Source: Alphaproteobacteria bacterium (GTDB lineage: Bacteria; Pseudomonadota; Alphaproteobacteria; Rhizobiales; Xanthobacteraceae). Taken from it: 64,000 nucleotides of DNA. Shown piece after piece: positions 38,601 through 46,756 of the stretch. Both the position numbers and the translations under genes were made by a program. The notes beneath the pieces were generated by a model that saw nothing but the letters and a program-made list of their open reading frames with translations, was not told the origin of the DNA and did not search any database. The stretch lies in NCBI GenBank assembly GCA_037200445.1, contig JBBCGH010000001.1:496001-560000 (forward strand), read 5' to 3'. How positions within the stretch are numbered: the stretch's first letter is position 1; every line of letters begins with the position of its first letter.

Positions 38601-38720
38601 AGCCCTATCGTTCCTGGTTGAATCGGAGTCGGGCTCTGGCTTTTTGTTTGAGCACGATCTTTTCCGAAAACCGGTTCCCATCGCCGATCGGCGTCGAGGA
38701 CATGCTTTTCGGGATCATGC
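38601..38720. repeat. GCATGATCCCGAAAAG-family repeat, inverted copy after atpC
   Basis: Read on the minus strand it begins GCATGATCCCGAAAAG, continues with GGAACCGGTTTTCGGAAAAG, then ACAAAAAGCCAGAGC, and ends AACGATAGGGCTC at the atpC stop. It matches the copy at 58264-58363 almost throughout but carries about 25 extra bases near 38682-38708. The CATGC ends could fold into a hairpin, serving as an operon end structure. Confidence 0.8.
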
Positions 38721-38859
38721 ACGCCGACCCCAGCCCCGCCTGGATGCCGCTGCGCCTGGCGAGACCACACGTTTTTCTCGTGGCTTCCGCCCTTCTGCAA
38801 CCAGCGATTAACCCTTTAGGCCGATCCTGTCGCCAAACACCCAACGGTGAGTGGCGATC

Positions 38860-39822
38860 ATGCGTTTCTTGTTGCGGTCCATCCTCTTTGTCGCGCTTGC
38901 GTGCCTGGTGCTCGCTGCCGGCTCCAATTCACAAGCGGCGGCTCGCGATTGCCGGCCGGAGGCCATGGCCCGGTTGCCGGTCTCGGCGCCCGACGGTTTC
39001 GCCGTCTACCAGAAGACCAAGGACAAGAAGTTCTTTCTGCATTGGATCGCCTGCGACGAGGCACAGTTCGGTCTTCCGACGGCGGTGCACGAGTCCGTGC
39101 ACTTCATCACGGCGGAGACCGATGCGTATCCGCTGATCAACGGTGGCCAGTTGAAGCGCCCGCACGAAGCGTCGGCATTCATTGCGCCCTCCGTGATCGC
39201 GGGGAGATTCAAGGGAAGCGATTTCGCCGGAACGTACCTGCGGCCCGGCAATGCCAGTTCGTCGACCGATTTCCTCTATCTGCTCGATGAACTCAATGCT
39301 TACACACACGATCTCAACACTGCGGTCAGCCTGACCCGTTCTTCCGCGCCGGCTCAGGAAGGCGCCGATGAGGTGGATCATCGCGACGGGCTCGCGGCGC
39401 TGATGGCGTTCGTCGCGCTCTATGTCGAGCATGCGGCGGAAAGCGAGCCTGCGACCTGGAGCGGGCTGCGAGAGCCCCGCGTCGCGAAGGTCGTTTCGGA
39501 GCTGTGGGGAAGCGCCGAAAAGGTGATGGCGTCCTCGTGCGGCATCCCGAATTTCGGCACGCAGGACAAGGGACTCATCCGCCAGTTTTGCCAGGCGAGG
39601 CCACAGGCCGCGCTGCAAAAAATCCTCGGGCGGGCGCCGATCTGCCCGACGGCGTGCCTGAAGGCGATGCCCGTGGCTGCGCGCGAAAACGCGGACCCGA
39701 TGCCGACCGGCAGCGTGCGTTCGAACCCGGCGGCGACTCCTCTTCGTCCGTTCTGGAGCCGATCCGCGCCCCGCCGCCCCCTCCGCTCGGAGGATCTTGA
39801 AGACGATGAGACGGCCGACTAG
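38860..39822 (+). CDS. Secreted HExxH-containing protein, intact copy of a duplicated pair
   Basis: A 320-residue exported protein of unknown family. The signal peptide (F-L-L-R-S-I-L-F-V-A-L-A-C-L-V-L-A-A-G) is cut near residue 27. At 77-81 it has H-E-S-V-H, an HExxH zinc-protease motif, followed by an acidic residue at 85; E-L-N-A-Y-T-H-D near 138 could give a third ligand. The C-terminal third has S-S-C-G-I-P-N-F-G, R-Q-F-C and I-C-P-T-A-C-L-K, suggesting disulfides. ATG 38860 is preferred to GTG 38851. The gene is convergent with a His-rich secreted protein gene, and a damaged copy of its 3' part occurs at 40535-40800. Confidence 0.72.
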   Translation: MRFLLRSILFVALACLVLAAGSNSQAAARDCRPEAMARLPVSAPDGFAVYQKTKDKKFFLHWIACDEAQFGLPTAVHESVHFITAETDAYPLINGGQLKRPHEASAFIAPSVIAGRFKGSDFAGTYLRPGNASSSTDFLYLLDELNAYTHDLNTAVSLTRSSAPAQEGADEVDHRDGLAALMAFVALYVEHAAESEPATWSGLREPRVAKVVSELWGSAEKVMASSCGIPNFGTQDKGLIRQFCQARPQAALQKILGRAPICPTACLKAMPVAARENADPMPTGSVRSNPAATPLRPFWSRSAPRRPLRSEDLEDDETAD

Positions 39823-39889
39823 GAGATCCCGCGCACGGACGCGCGGCAGCAAATTGCCGCCGCGCTCCGTTCAGTAACGCCTGCTTCCG

Positions 39890-40339
39890 CTAGTATTTGC
39901 CGTAGCCGCCACCGCCGTGGCCGCCATCGCCATAGCCGCCGCCACCGCAACCACACGTCGGCCTGAGATGGACGGTGCTGGTCGTCACGATCACCCTCGG
40001 CGGCAGCCACTTGGTCATCCTCTTGTGCACGGGCACCACCACGCCAATGAGCTTGGTGTGGACCCGCGTGACCTTGTGCACGTGGATGATCGGCTGGACC
40101 TTGGTGATGTGAACGTATTTCTTGTACCGCTTGAAGTACTTGTGGCGGTACACGTCGTGATACTTCTTGATGTGCTTGTGCTTGTAGACGGTGTTGGTGC
40201 TGTATGAGGGCCGGATAGGCCCGCAACAACCGCCGTAGCCACCGTGGCGATAGCCGTCGGCGCTTGCAGTCCCCGCAGAGCCGACAAGAGCCCACCCAAC
40301 GATCAGCGCAGCAGAAAGTGCAGTTACGAACTTCAACAT
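39890..40339 (-). CDS. Secreted His/Lys-rich protein with Cys-Gly tail, paralogue 1
   Basis: A 149-residue exported protein. The signal peptide (K-F-V-T-A-L-S-A-A-L-I-V-G-W-A-L ending T-A-S-A) precedes G-G-C-C-G-P-I-R-P-S-Y. A basic aromatic repeat region follows (V-Y-K-H-K-H-I-K-K-Y-H-D-V-Y-R-H-K-Y-F-K) and then P-I-I-H-V-H-K-V-T-R-V-H-T. It ends L-R-P-T-C-G-C-G-G-G-G-Y-G with Gly-rich tail. Dense His and Cys suggest metal binding, but no family is known. A paralogue lies at 40801-41196. Confidence 0.75.
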   Translation of the reverse strand: MLKFVTALSAALIVGWALVGSAGTASADGYRHGGYGGCCGPIRPSYSTNTVYKHKHIKKYHDVYRHKYFKRYKKYVHITKVQPIIHVHKVTRVHTKLIGVVVPVHKRMTKWLPPRVIVTTSTVHLRPTCGCGGGGYGDGGHGGGGYGKY

Positions 40340-40534
40340 TGTACACCCCCTTACTCATGAACAACGCCGCAACTTACGGTAGGCTCCTTTGCCGGGCGGA
40401 ATCAACGCCTCTAGGTGGTATTCCAGGAACCGCACACGAGAAAATAGCGCGTGTGATATTTTTGCACGCGCGATCCGACTGCTGGAGGATTTTAAGCCCC
40501 TTTAAGAGTCAGCACTGCGCGAATTTTGACTCGC

Positions 40535-40800
40535 GCGCCACGGGCAGAAACCGTGGTGGCGGCCTCATGCGGCATCCGGAATTCGGGACGGGAGCACAGG
40601 GCGCTGATGCGCCGGTTCGGTCCGCGCGGGTGCGGTGCGGAGGATCATCCCGGGGGCGGTCTGCCGGGCGGCATATCTGAAGGAGACCGGTCGCGTTGCG
40701 ACGCAGACACCATGCCGAGCGGGAGCATGCGGCCGGACCCGGCCGCGACGTTCGCTTCGTTCCTGGGCCGCCGGATCAGCCGCGGCCCATCGCGGTCAGA
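40535..40800 (+). pseudogene. Decayed duplicate of the 3' end of the HExxH protein gene
   Basis: From about 40547 the sequence reads E-T-V-V-A-A-S-C-G-I, matching E-K-V-M-A-S-S-C-G-I of the gene at 38860. It then changes frame repeatedly: R-A-L-M-R-R-F matches K-G-L-I-R-Q-F, and R-R-I-I-P-G-A-V-C-R-A-A-Y-L-K-E matches Q-K-I-L-G-R-A-P-I-C-P-T-A-C-L-K-A. The remainder parallels P-M-P-T-G-S-V-R-S-N-P-A-A-T. No N-terminal half or start exists here. It is convergent with the His-rich paralogue, as the intact gene is with its partner. Confidence 0.75.
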
Positions 40801-41196
40801 TCAATAGCCGCAGCCGCAGTGCGGCCGGAGAAAGACGACGCCGCTCGTGAAGGTGTGCCTCGGCGGCAGCCACTGCGTCACGTGGCGATGCACCGGATAC
40901 GGCACGCCGACGAGCCGGGTGTGCACGCGCGTCACCTGGTGAACATGGATGACCGGCTGAACGCGCGTCACGTGCACAATTGGGTGGGGCCGCGGCACAT
41001 ATCTGGTGCGCTGCACGTCGCGATAGCGCGTGACGTGCTTGTGCACCGTCCTGGTCTTGTAGGTGTAGGACGGCGGGATCGGGCCGCAGCTCGAGCAATG
41101 ACCGCGCCGATGATGCGCGCTTGCTTCGGTTGCGGAGCCGATGAAAGTCGCTGCCGCGAATAGCGCGGCCGACAACGCAGTTACCCACTTCAACAT
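40801..41196 (-). CDS. Secreted His/Arg-rich protein with Cys-Gly tail, paralogue 2
   Basis: A 131-residue exported protein, paralogue of 39890-40339. It shares the signal peptide start M-L-K-W-V-T-A-L-S-A-A-L-F, S-S-C-G-P-I-P-P-S-Y-T-Y-K-T, the core V-H-V-T-R-V-Q-P-V-I-H-V-H-Q-V-T-R-V-H-T-R-L-V-G-V, V-T-Q-W-L-P-P-R, and the end L-R-P-H-C-G-C-G-Y. The Gly-rich tail of the first copy is missing, and Lys residues are often Arg here. AAGGAAGG ahead of 41196 sets the start. Confidence 0.75.
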   Translation of the reverse strand: MLKWVTALSAALFAAATFIGSATEASAHHRRGHCSSCGPIPPSYTYKTRTVHKHVTRYRDVQRTRYVPRPHPIVHVTRVQPVIHVHQVTRVHTRLVGVPYPVHRHVTQWLPPRHTFTSGVVFLRPHCGCGY

Positions 41197-41310
41197 GTCG
41201 CCTTCCTTTGCCTCCCGACGCCGCAACTCATGCTAACGGATTGCATTGCAGCGAGGCAATCGGCTGTTCCGGTCGGATTGCAGCGTCGTTAACCCGCGGT
41301 GAGCCGAGAA

Positions 41311-41808
41311 TCAGGCCGAAAATCGCGCAAATTCCCGCGCCACCGCCTCGTAAACCTCGCGGCGGAACGGCACCACCAGCGCGGCCACGTTCGCGAGCGG
41401 CTCCCAGCGCCAGGCGTCGAACTCCGGCTCCTGGCCGTTGCGCCAGGCCGTCATGGCGATCTCGCGCTCCTCGCCGGTGAAGCGGAATGCGAACCATCTC
41501 TGCCGCTGGCCGCGAAATTTGGCGAGGCGATGCGGCGGGCCGTCGTAGGGCGGGAAGTCGTAAGTGAGCCAGTCCGCAGTTTCGCCGAGATACGCGATCG
41601 AGGTGACGCCGGTCTCCTCGTAAAGCTCGCGCTCGGCGGCGGGGCGCGGGTCTTCGTTTGGATCGATGCCGCCCTGCGGCATCTGCCACTCGTGGCCCGG
41701 CAGGATGAACTCGGGCCCGTCGTGCTTGAAGCGGTGGCCGATCAGCACGCGGCCGGCCGCGTTGAACAGCGCGATGCCGGCGTTCGGGCGGTAGGGTTTC
41801 GTTTCCAT
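41311..41808 (-). CDS. rppH: RNA pyrophosphohydrolase RppH-like Nudix hydrolase
   Basis: A 165-residue Nudix enzyme. The Nudix box is G-G-I-D-P-N-E-D-P-R-P-A-A-E-R-E-L-Y-E-E-T-G-V, with W-Q-M-P-Q-G-G-I-D just before, typical of RppH, which removes pyrophosphate from 5' ends of mRNA to trigger decay. It starts Y-R-P-N-A-G-I-A-L-F-N and carries E-F-D-A-W-R-W-E-P-L near the end. The start at 41808 overlaps the GNAT stop. A second RppH-like gene lies just beyond the GNAT. Confidence 0.9.
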   Translation of the reverse strand: METKPYRPNAGIALFNAAGRVLIGHRFKHDGPEFILPGHEWQMPQGGIDPNEDPRPAAERELYEETGVTSIAYLGETADWLTYDFPPYDGPPHRLAKFRGQRQRWFAFRFTGEEREIAMTAWRNGQEPEFDAWRWEPLANVAALVVPFRREVYEAVAREFARFSA

Positions 41809-42317
41809 CACAGCCCGTTGCCGAGATCGAGCGCCATCAATTCGTCGTCGTGATCGACGCCCTGATGACGCAATGCCCGCTTCTCGATTCCATATGCGAC
41901 GAATCCAAACCGGGCGTAGAGCGCTTTCGCCGCACCGTTGGCATGCAGCACGGTGAGGTGTACGACCGCGACCCGCGTGCGCGCATGCTCGATCACCGCG
42001 CGCAGCAGCGCAGAACCGACGCCGCGGCGGTGCAGCGATCGCGCCACGTACATTCCCCACAGCTCGGCCTTGTGGCGCTGCTTCATGCCGGGCCAGACGT
42101 GCAGACCGGCGCTGCCCGAGAGTACATCCCCCTGGAAAGCGCCGAACAGCACGCTTGGACCATCGGGTGGTGGAATGCGGACCGACAAATCCTGCTCCCG
42201 CGCTTCCTCATATGCGCTCGCGAATGCGGTCGGATAAGTGCGCAGGGCTTCGAGCCGCAGCTCGCGCCATGGTGCAGCGTCTGCGCCGGTCAGGGGCCGA
42301 ATGACGAAGTCCGTCAT
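41808..42317 (-). CDS. GNAT-family N-acetyltransferase
   Basis: A 169-residue acetyltransferase. The acetyl-CoA loop is [13 protein letters not shown] near 97, following L-W-G-M-Y-V, and the late fold pieces are [19 protein letters not shown]. The acceptor (protein, antibiotic or small amine) is not known. It overlaps the Nudix genes on both sides by short ATGA/TCA overlaps, so the three are one transcription and translation unit. Confidence 0.88.
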   Translation of the reverse strand: MTDFVIRPLTGADAAPWRELRLEALRTYPTAFASAYEEAREQDLSVRIPPPDGPSVLFGAFQGDVLSGSAGLHVWPGMKQRHKAELWGMYVARSLHRRGVGSALLRAVIEHARTRVAVVHLTVLHANGAAKALYARFGFVAYGIEKRALRHQGVDHDDELMALDLGNGL

Positions 42318-42814
42318 TTCACCAGATGCGCGAACGCATCCACCACGCGCTCATACACGGTGCGCTTGAACGGAATGACGAGGTCCGGGAGGTTCGCCAT
42401 CGGCTCCCAGCGCCACTCGACGAACTCCGGCTCGTGTCCGCCGGCGGGTTCGAGGATGTTGATTTCGCGCTCGTCGCCCGTGAAGGCGAGCGCGTACCAT
42501 TTCTGGGTCTGGCCGCGATACTTGCCCTTCCAGGCCCGCTTGGCGACGTCCTTCGGCAGGTCGTAGTCGAGCCACTCGGGAATCTCGCTGAGCTTCTTCA
42601 CCGAGGTGATGCTGGTCTCCTCGGCGAGCTCGCGCAGCGCCGCGGGCCATGGGTCCTCGCCTTTGTCGATGCCGCCCTGCGGCATCTGCCACACATGGCT
42701 CAGGTCGACGTGCTCCGGCCCCTCGGTGCGCCGGCCGATGAACACGAGCCCCTTAGCGTTGAGCACCATGGTGCCGACACAGGGGCGGTAGGGGAGGGAG
42801 GCGTGAGGGGGCAT
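42314..42814 (-). CDS. RppH-like Nudix hydrolase, second copy
   Basis: A 166-residue Nudix protein, similar throughout to the one at 41311. The Nudix box reads [23 protein letters not shown], complete for the catalytic R-E-x-x-E-E, but the usual Gly after the Glu-Glu-Thr is Ser. It shares [11 protein letters not shown] at the start and [13 protein letters not shown] near the end. Two such genes in one operon suggest either redundancy or different 5' end or nucleotide substrates. Confidence 0.9.
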   Translation of the reverse strand: MPPHASLPYRPCVGTMVLNAKGLVFIGRRTEGPEHVDLSHVWQMPQGGIDKGEDPWPAALRELAEETSITSVKKLSEIPEWLDYDLPKDVAKRAWKGKYRGQTQKWYALAFTGDEREINILEPAGGHEPEFVEWRWEPMANLPDLVIPFKRTVYERVVDAFAHLVK

Positions 42815-42863
42815 AAATTCACCGAGCTACAGGCGGTCTCGGTCTCGCAAAATGAGAATCGGA

Positions 42864-43382
42864 TTAGCCGACCGCGCGCCGTCCGCCCTGTGCCTTCTTC
42901 GCGACTGCGGCCGTTGCCGAGATGTTTCCGATCCGGACCTCGACTCTTTCCCGACGCCTGCCGACGAAAAACCGGCTTTGGCGCTCGGCTTCCGTCAGAA
43001 GAATCTCAAACAGCTTCAATGCGTATCGGACTGTCTCCGATTCGGAGTCCAGCTCGGAATCACGCTGTAATGCCTCGAGGCGCTCGACCGATCGGGGGTG
43101 CACTGTCAAATTGCGCCTGACAAACGGTTCCCCCTCGATGTTCGCTTCGTCCAGATTATGCATCGTGATTTCGAGCTCGGAGCCGTCTGTCCGCACGGCC
43201 ACGACAGGGCGCTGATGCCTCCAGTCCTCCACGAACTGCTCGAAATAGCGAAGGCTTTGACGAATGACTTCCGAGTCGGAGGAACACTCCGCCAGTTCGC
43301 GCAATTTATCGAGACGATGCTCGGTCCGTCGGTAGAGCGTCAGATTCTTGCGAACAAGATCTGTGCTTACAGCGACTTTCAT
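42864..43382 (-). CDS. Protein with two ribbon-helix-helix-like halves
   Basis: A 172-residue protein of unrecognised family. It holds two similar segments: V-R-K-N-L-T-L-Y-R-R-T-E-H-R-L-D-K-L followed by S-S-D-S-E-V-I-R-Q-S-L-R-Y-F-E (about 10-55), and V-R-R-N-L-T-V-H-P-R-S-V-E-R-L-E-A-L followed by S-E-S-E-T-V-R-Y-A-L-K-L-F-E (about 86-130). Each has the strand-helix-turn-helix look of Arc/MetJ/CopG proteins. A single chain carrying both could act as a pseudo-dimer on DNA. Start 43382 is set by M-K-V-A-V-S; the tail is basic. Confidence 0.6.
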   Translation of the reverse strand: MKVAVSTDLVRKNLTLYRRTEHRLDKLRELAECSSDSEVIRQSLRYFEQFVEDWRHQRPVVAVRTDGSELEITMHNLDEANIEGEPFVRRNLTVHPRSVERLEALQRDSELDSESETVRYALKLFEILLTEAERQSRFFVGRRRERVEVRIGNISATAAVAKKAQGGRRAVG

Positions 43383-43577
43383 CGGCTTGGCCTCCCGAGG
43401 GATCGCCGAGCCCGCGAGCCGCCCGGAGGTGCAAGAAGCCAAGTCAAAACGTCCATCGCCGTTCCAATCTTGACATGAGATAGAAAAACATGGGGCTCGG
43501 CCGCCCGCTCTTATGAGCGTTTATTGCGCATTCGCGGGCAAATGGCAAGAGAAATATGCTTGCCGTCGGGCGCGCCA

Positions 43578-44072
43578 TCAGTCGGCGCGGTCGAGTAATC
43601 TGATTGGCACTCCTGGCAAATCTCGGCTGCTCTTGGCAACAATCATCGTGTAGGCGCTATCGTTATTCACAAGCTCATGAGCCTTGATGCAGCCACCGAT
43701 CTGGTCGATCTCGTCGTTCGATTTGCACATCAGCCGCACAAGGTAATCGTGTTCCGGCCCGAACATCTGATGGATTTCGATAACCTCATCGATCGTGAGA
43801 AGGAAGCTCACCATTTCCTTTAGTGCCTTTGGATCCTTCCGCTTTATGCCAAACAGGAAAAATCCGCTTGTCACATATCCAACCGCCCGATAGTCGATAT
43901 CGATCGCCCTTTTTCGGACTCGAATTATTCCTTTCTCCTTCAAGGTCTTAATGGCCCGGCTGACGACCGCTTCGGGATGGTCTGTGTCGGTTGCGATCTT
44001 CTTTTGCGGCGCGTCCGCATTCTTCAAAAGCGCCGCTAGCACGTCATGCTCGACTTTGGTCAGTGTTGTCAT
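43578..44072 (-). CDS. Lrp/AsnC-family transcriptional regulator
   Basis: A 164-residue regulator. The N-terminal winged helix has V-E-H-D-V-L-A-A-L-L-K-N-A-D-A-P-Q-K-K-I-A and A-V-V-S-R-A-I-K-T-L-K-E-K-G-I-I-R, and the C-terminal RAM (ligand-binding) domain has G-F-F-L-F-G-I-K, I-D-E-V-I-E-I-H-Q-M-F-G-P-E-H-D-Y-L-V-R. The ligand is probably an amino acid. The intergenic region upstream (44073-44254) is where it may bind. The start at 44072 is chosen because an upstream in-frame ATG adds a region without HTH character. Confidence 0.83.
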   Translation of the reverse strand: MTTLTKVEHDVLAALLKNADAPQKKIATDTDHPEAVVSRAIKTLKEKGIIRVRKRAIDIDYRAVGYVTSGFFLFGIKRKDPKALKEMVSFLLTIDEVIEIHQMFGPEHDYLVRLMCKSNDEIDQIGGCIKAHELVNNDSAYTMIVAKSSRDLPGVPIRLLDRAD

Positions 44073-44254
44073 AAAAGCCTGCGGGGAGGGGAGTTCGGAG
44101 GCTGCGGTGCCGACTTGACGGAAGGGAGCAAAGTAGCATTGCGGGTCGACCCTGCTGTCTACCGGAAGTTGACCGGAGTAGATCAAAGTTTCTCTTGCTA
44201 GGCAACTCGAACGCTCAATCAGTTCTCAACTGCACGGCGCCTTGACTTTCATCA

Positions 44255-44509
44255 GTGAAAATTTTGAACGCGTGCCAGTTCTTGTCCTGTGCTAGATTGG
44301 CGGGCTCGGCTGCTTGGGGGATTCCTGAGGTGTCGGTGACCGCTTATAACGGAGTCGTTCGCGCGTGGGTGCGGCGGACTGAGGATATTCAGGTCTGGCT
44401 GGAGGACGATCTCCAAGACCTTCCATCGGCGCTGGCACCACAAGCAACCTTGGCTCCCACCTCGACGACGCCTGACACCGACGCTGCGGGGCAGGCGGAA
44501 GGCTCGTAA
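44255..44509 (+). CDS. Possible small hypothetical protein
   Basis: An open frame of up to 84 residues. The middle, from about 44336, reads V-T-A-Y-N-G-V-V-R-A-W-V-R-R-T-E-D-I-Q-V-W-L-E-D-D-L-Q-D-L-P, which has a natural composition; the tail is Thr/Pro/Ala-rich. TGAGG before a GTG at 44336 suggests a start there rather than GTG 44255. No family is recognised and coding status is uncertain. Confidence 0.35.
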   Translation: MKILNACQFLSCARLAGSAAWGIPEVSVTAYNGVVRAWVRRTEDIQVWLEDDLQDLPSALAPQATLAPTSTTPDTDAAGQAEGS

Positions 44510-44695
44510 TTCTTTAGTCGCGGCTCTGCTCCGCAAGCCCGGTGCTCTTGGCCAAAAACCTCGTGCGCAACAGCAAAATACGTAATTCCGCTATGCGGAA
44601 TCCCATACCGCCTCAAGAAATGTAATGCGCGAGGTTGGGTTGTTGTGTAGGATGCGCATAAAAGGCGCAACAAGCCGTGCCGAAGGAGGAGGACT

Positions 44696-45388
44696 ATGCC
44701 TCAGGCAGATGACGTTCGCGTGCCGATCGGAGAAATCGCTGCAGCTCAGTCTGCCGCTGCACTGGAGAGTGCAGCGGCAGGACCCGAGCCGACAGTACAT
44801 TCTGTCAGCACGCCGGTCGAAGAACGCCCAGTCCACGCGCTGGTCGAACTTATCAATGAAAAGCTTACAACCGCGCCGCCGCCGGCTGACGGATCAATCG
44901 AGAAAAGCCGCGCGAGAGAGAAGGCTCCGTCCACTATTCTGTTGCCCGAAGCGGCGCAGGCTGGTGAGATCTCACCTCCACCCGCGGTCCTGACCCGGTG
45001 CGTGGAAAGCAAGGCAGCGAGCGGCGAACCGGCTAACGCTAACCTTCCGGACTATGCGAGCTATCAGGGTCGCCGCACTGAACCCGAAGTCGAAGTGGAT
45101 TGGGCGCCGCTCGCGGCCATCAAGCGGCTTGGGAAAGTTGCCGTGTTCTTGGCTGGTCTGACTTCGGGAATGATTTCGGGCGTGCTTCTTCACGCAGTGG
45201 GTAGTTTCGTCGGTCACGTGCTTCATGACTGGTGGAACGCACCGCACAGTGCTCCGGCGCCGCCACGGCCGGACCATCCATGGGATGGAGATGTCCGCAT
45301 CATTCAGATTGAGAAGGGCAGGGGCCCATTGGATCGGCCGAAGACGGAAATCAGCGGCCGCTGCGACCCGAATGCTGAATCTCAATAA
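44696..45388 (+). CDS. Hypothetical membrane protein with strong ribosome site
   Basis: A 230-residue protein of unknown function. GAAGGAGGAGGACT before the ATG is one of the strongest ribosome sites in the window. The first 135 residues are polar and low in complexity (Ala, Glu, Pro rich), then one hydrophobic helix follows at about 147-172 (V-A-V-F-L-A-G-L-T-S-G-M-I-S-G-V-L-L-H-A-V). The C-terminal 55 residues are polar with D-H-P-W-D-G-D-V-R-I-I-Q-I-E. It is convergent with the deacetylase gene. Confidence 0.65.
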   Translation: MPQADDVRVPIGEIAAAQSAAALESAAAGPEPTVHSVSTPVEERPVHALVELINEKLTTAPPPADGSIEKSRAREKAPSTILLPEAAQAGEISPPPAVLTRCVESKAASGEPANANLPDYASYQGRRTEPEVEVDWAPLAAIKRLGKVAVFLAGLTSGMISGVLLHAVGSFVGHVLHDWWNAPHSAPAPPRPDHPWDGDVRIIQIEKGRGPLDRPKTEISGRCDPNAESQ

Positions 45389-45410
45389 GTTGGGCGGCGC
45401 GAAGCCTAGA

Positions 45411-46634
45411 CTAACTCCCCGTCTTGGCGCGGTTCGCCGCCATGCTGATCGGTACCAGCAGGATGCCGCGTGTGTCGGCGGCCTTGGCCCATTCGGCGAT
45501 GCGCGCAATCGTGACCGGCAGTGCGCTCGCGGCGCCGACCGCGATGCCGCGGCTCTTCGCGATCCCCTCGAGCCGCGCCAGCGCATCGTCGATCGCCGTG
45601 GCGGTCGGCACGGCGTCGATCACCGCATCGGCCTTGGCGAAAGCCACGTTGGCAGCGCCGGAAAGCTGCGCCGCGGCGCTGCGCGGCGAGGTGCCGTCGT
45701 CGAACCAGATCAGCCCGCGCTTGCCGACCTCGCGGATCACCGGGGAGAGCGCCTGATCGGCCGCCGCGAAGCGCGCACCCATCAGGCTGGTGATGCCGAC
45801 GTAGCCCGGGAAGCGGGCAAGAAACCAGTGGAGGCGGTCGATGTTCTGCTCGGCCGGGAGCGAGGCGAGCAGCGTCTGCGGGCCGGGATCGTTGTCCGGA
45901 TAATCGAACGGCTCCATGCCGACCTGCAGCAGCACCTCGTGGCTCTCGCCGCGCGCCCGCGCGACCCAGCGATCGACGTCGATCCCGTAGGGCGCGAACG
46001 CGAACGTCACCGGCGCGGGGAGCCTGGCGAGCGCCTCGGCGGTGCCGTTCGCGCTGATGCCCAGCCCTTCGATCACGATCGCGATGCGCGGCTGGTCGGC
46101 GCGGCTGGCCTGCGGCTTCACGGGCCGTGCGTAGACATCGGCCGGGCGTGCGCCATCGGCGCCGACCTTGGGGATCGGTCCGTGGCGCGAGGTGTCGGTG
46201 ACGCGCTGATCGACGAGCGCATCGGGATTGCCGTCGCCCTTCAGTTCACTTTTTTTTTGAGCCGGTTCGCTTGAGGGTGGCGTGCCTTGCTGGCCGACGC
46301 TGACTTCCTGGCGCTTGCCGGTCGAGCCGTCGATGATGGTGACGGTTTGCTTTTCGACGGCGACGGCAGGCGCAGCCGGCTTCGGAAGTGGCTGGCTCTC
46401 GCCCGCGGTTTTTGTCGCGGCGGCGGCCGTGGCGGCGCCGATCACCACGGCGGGCTCCCCGCCATAGGGATCGTCGACGAACAGGATCCAGGCGGCAAGC
46501 ACGGCCACACAAACCGAAAGCGCGCCCGCGACCGCGCGCGTCACCCACGGGATCGGCAGCACGAACGGCTTCTTCTTCTTGCGGGTCTGACCGAGCGGCT
46601 TGTGCAAGTCGTCGGTCGGCTCGTCGGCGGACAA
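45411..46634 (-). CDS. Divergent polysaccharide deacetylase family protein
   Basis: A protein of about 407 residues. A cytoplasmic basic patch (R-K-K-K-K-P-F) and one membrane helix (V-T-R-A-V-A-G-A-L-S-V-C-V-A-V-L-A-A-W) are followed by a linker and then the YibQ-type divergent deacetylase domain: R-I-A-I-V-I-E-G-L-G-I-S, L-P-A-P-V-T-F-A-F-A-P-Y, E-V-L-L-Q-V-G-M-E-P and G-L-I-W-F-D-D-G-T-S. Family members are linked to cell-envelope polysaccharide metabolism. No ATG fits; TTG at 46634 with GGAG upstream is proposed, though the frame stays open to 46850. Confidence 0.8.
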   Translation of the reverse strand: MSADEPTDDLHKPLGQTRKKKKPFVLPIPWVTRAVAGALSVCVAVLAAWILFVDDPYGGEPAVVIGAATAAAATKTAGESQPLPKPAAPAVAVEKQTVTIIDGSTGKRQEVSVGQQGTPPSSEPAQKKSELKGDGNPDALVDQRVTDTSRHGPIPKVGADGARPADVYARPVKPQASRADQPRIAIVIEGLGISANGTAEALARLPAPVTFAFAPYGIDVDRWVARARGESHEVLLQVGMEPFDYPDNDPGPQTLLASLPAEQNIDRLHWFLARFPGYVGITSLMGARFAAADQALSPVIREVGKRGLIWFDDGTSPRSAAAQLSGAANVAFAKADAVIDAVPTATAIDDALARLEGIAKSRGIAVGAASALPVTIARIAEWAKAADTRGILLVPISMAANRAKTGS

Positions 46635-46706
46635 GGACAGGCTCCGGGCTTTCCTTCCCGGAGAGCCTAAGCCGCAGGCGTTAAGGGATCGTTTACCGTA
46701 AGGGAC

Positions 46707-46732
46707 GGGCTCCATCCCGGCGGATGGAGCCC
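46707..46732. terminator. Perfect hairpin between two minus-strand genes
   Basis: GGGCTCCATCC and GGATGGAGCCC pair exactly around CGGC, directly downstream of the VWD gene stop (46757) on the minus strand. No T-run follows, so it may be a repeat-type hairpin with partial terminator action. Confidence 0.5.
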
Positions 46733-46756
46733 GCGTCGCGCTCGAGATGCCGTTCC

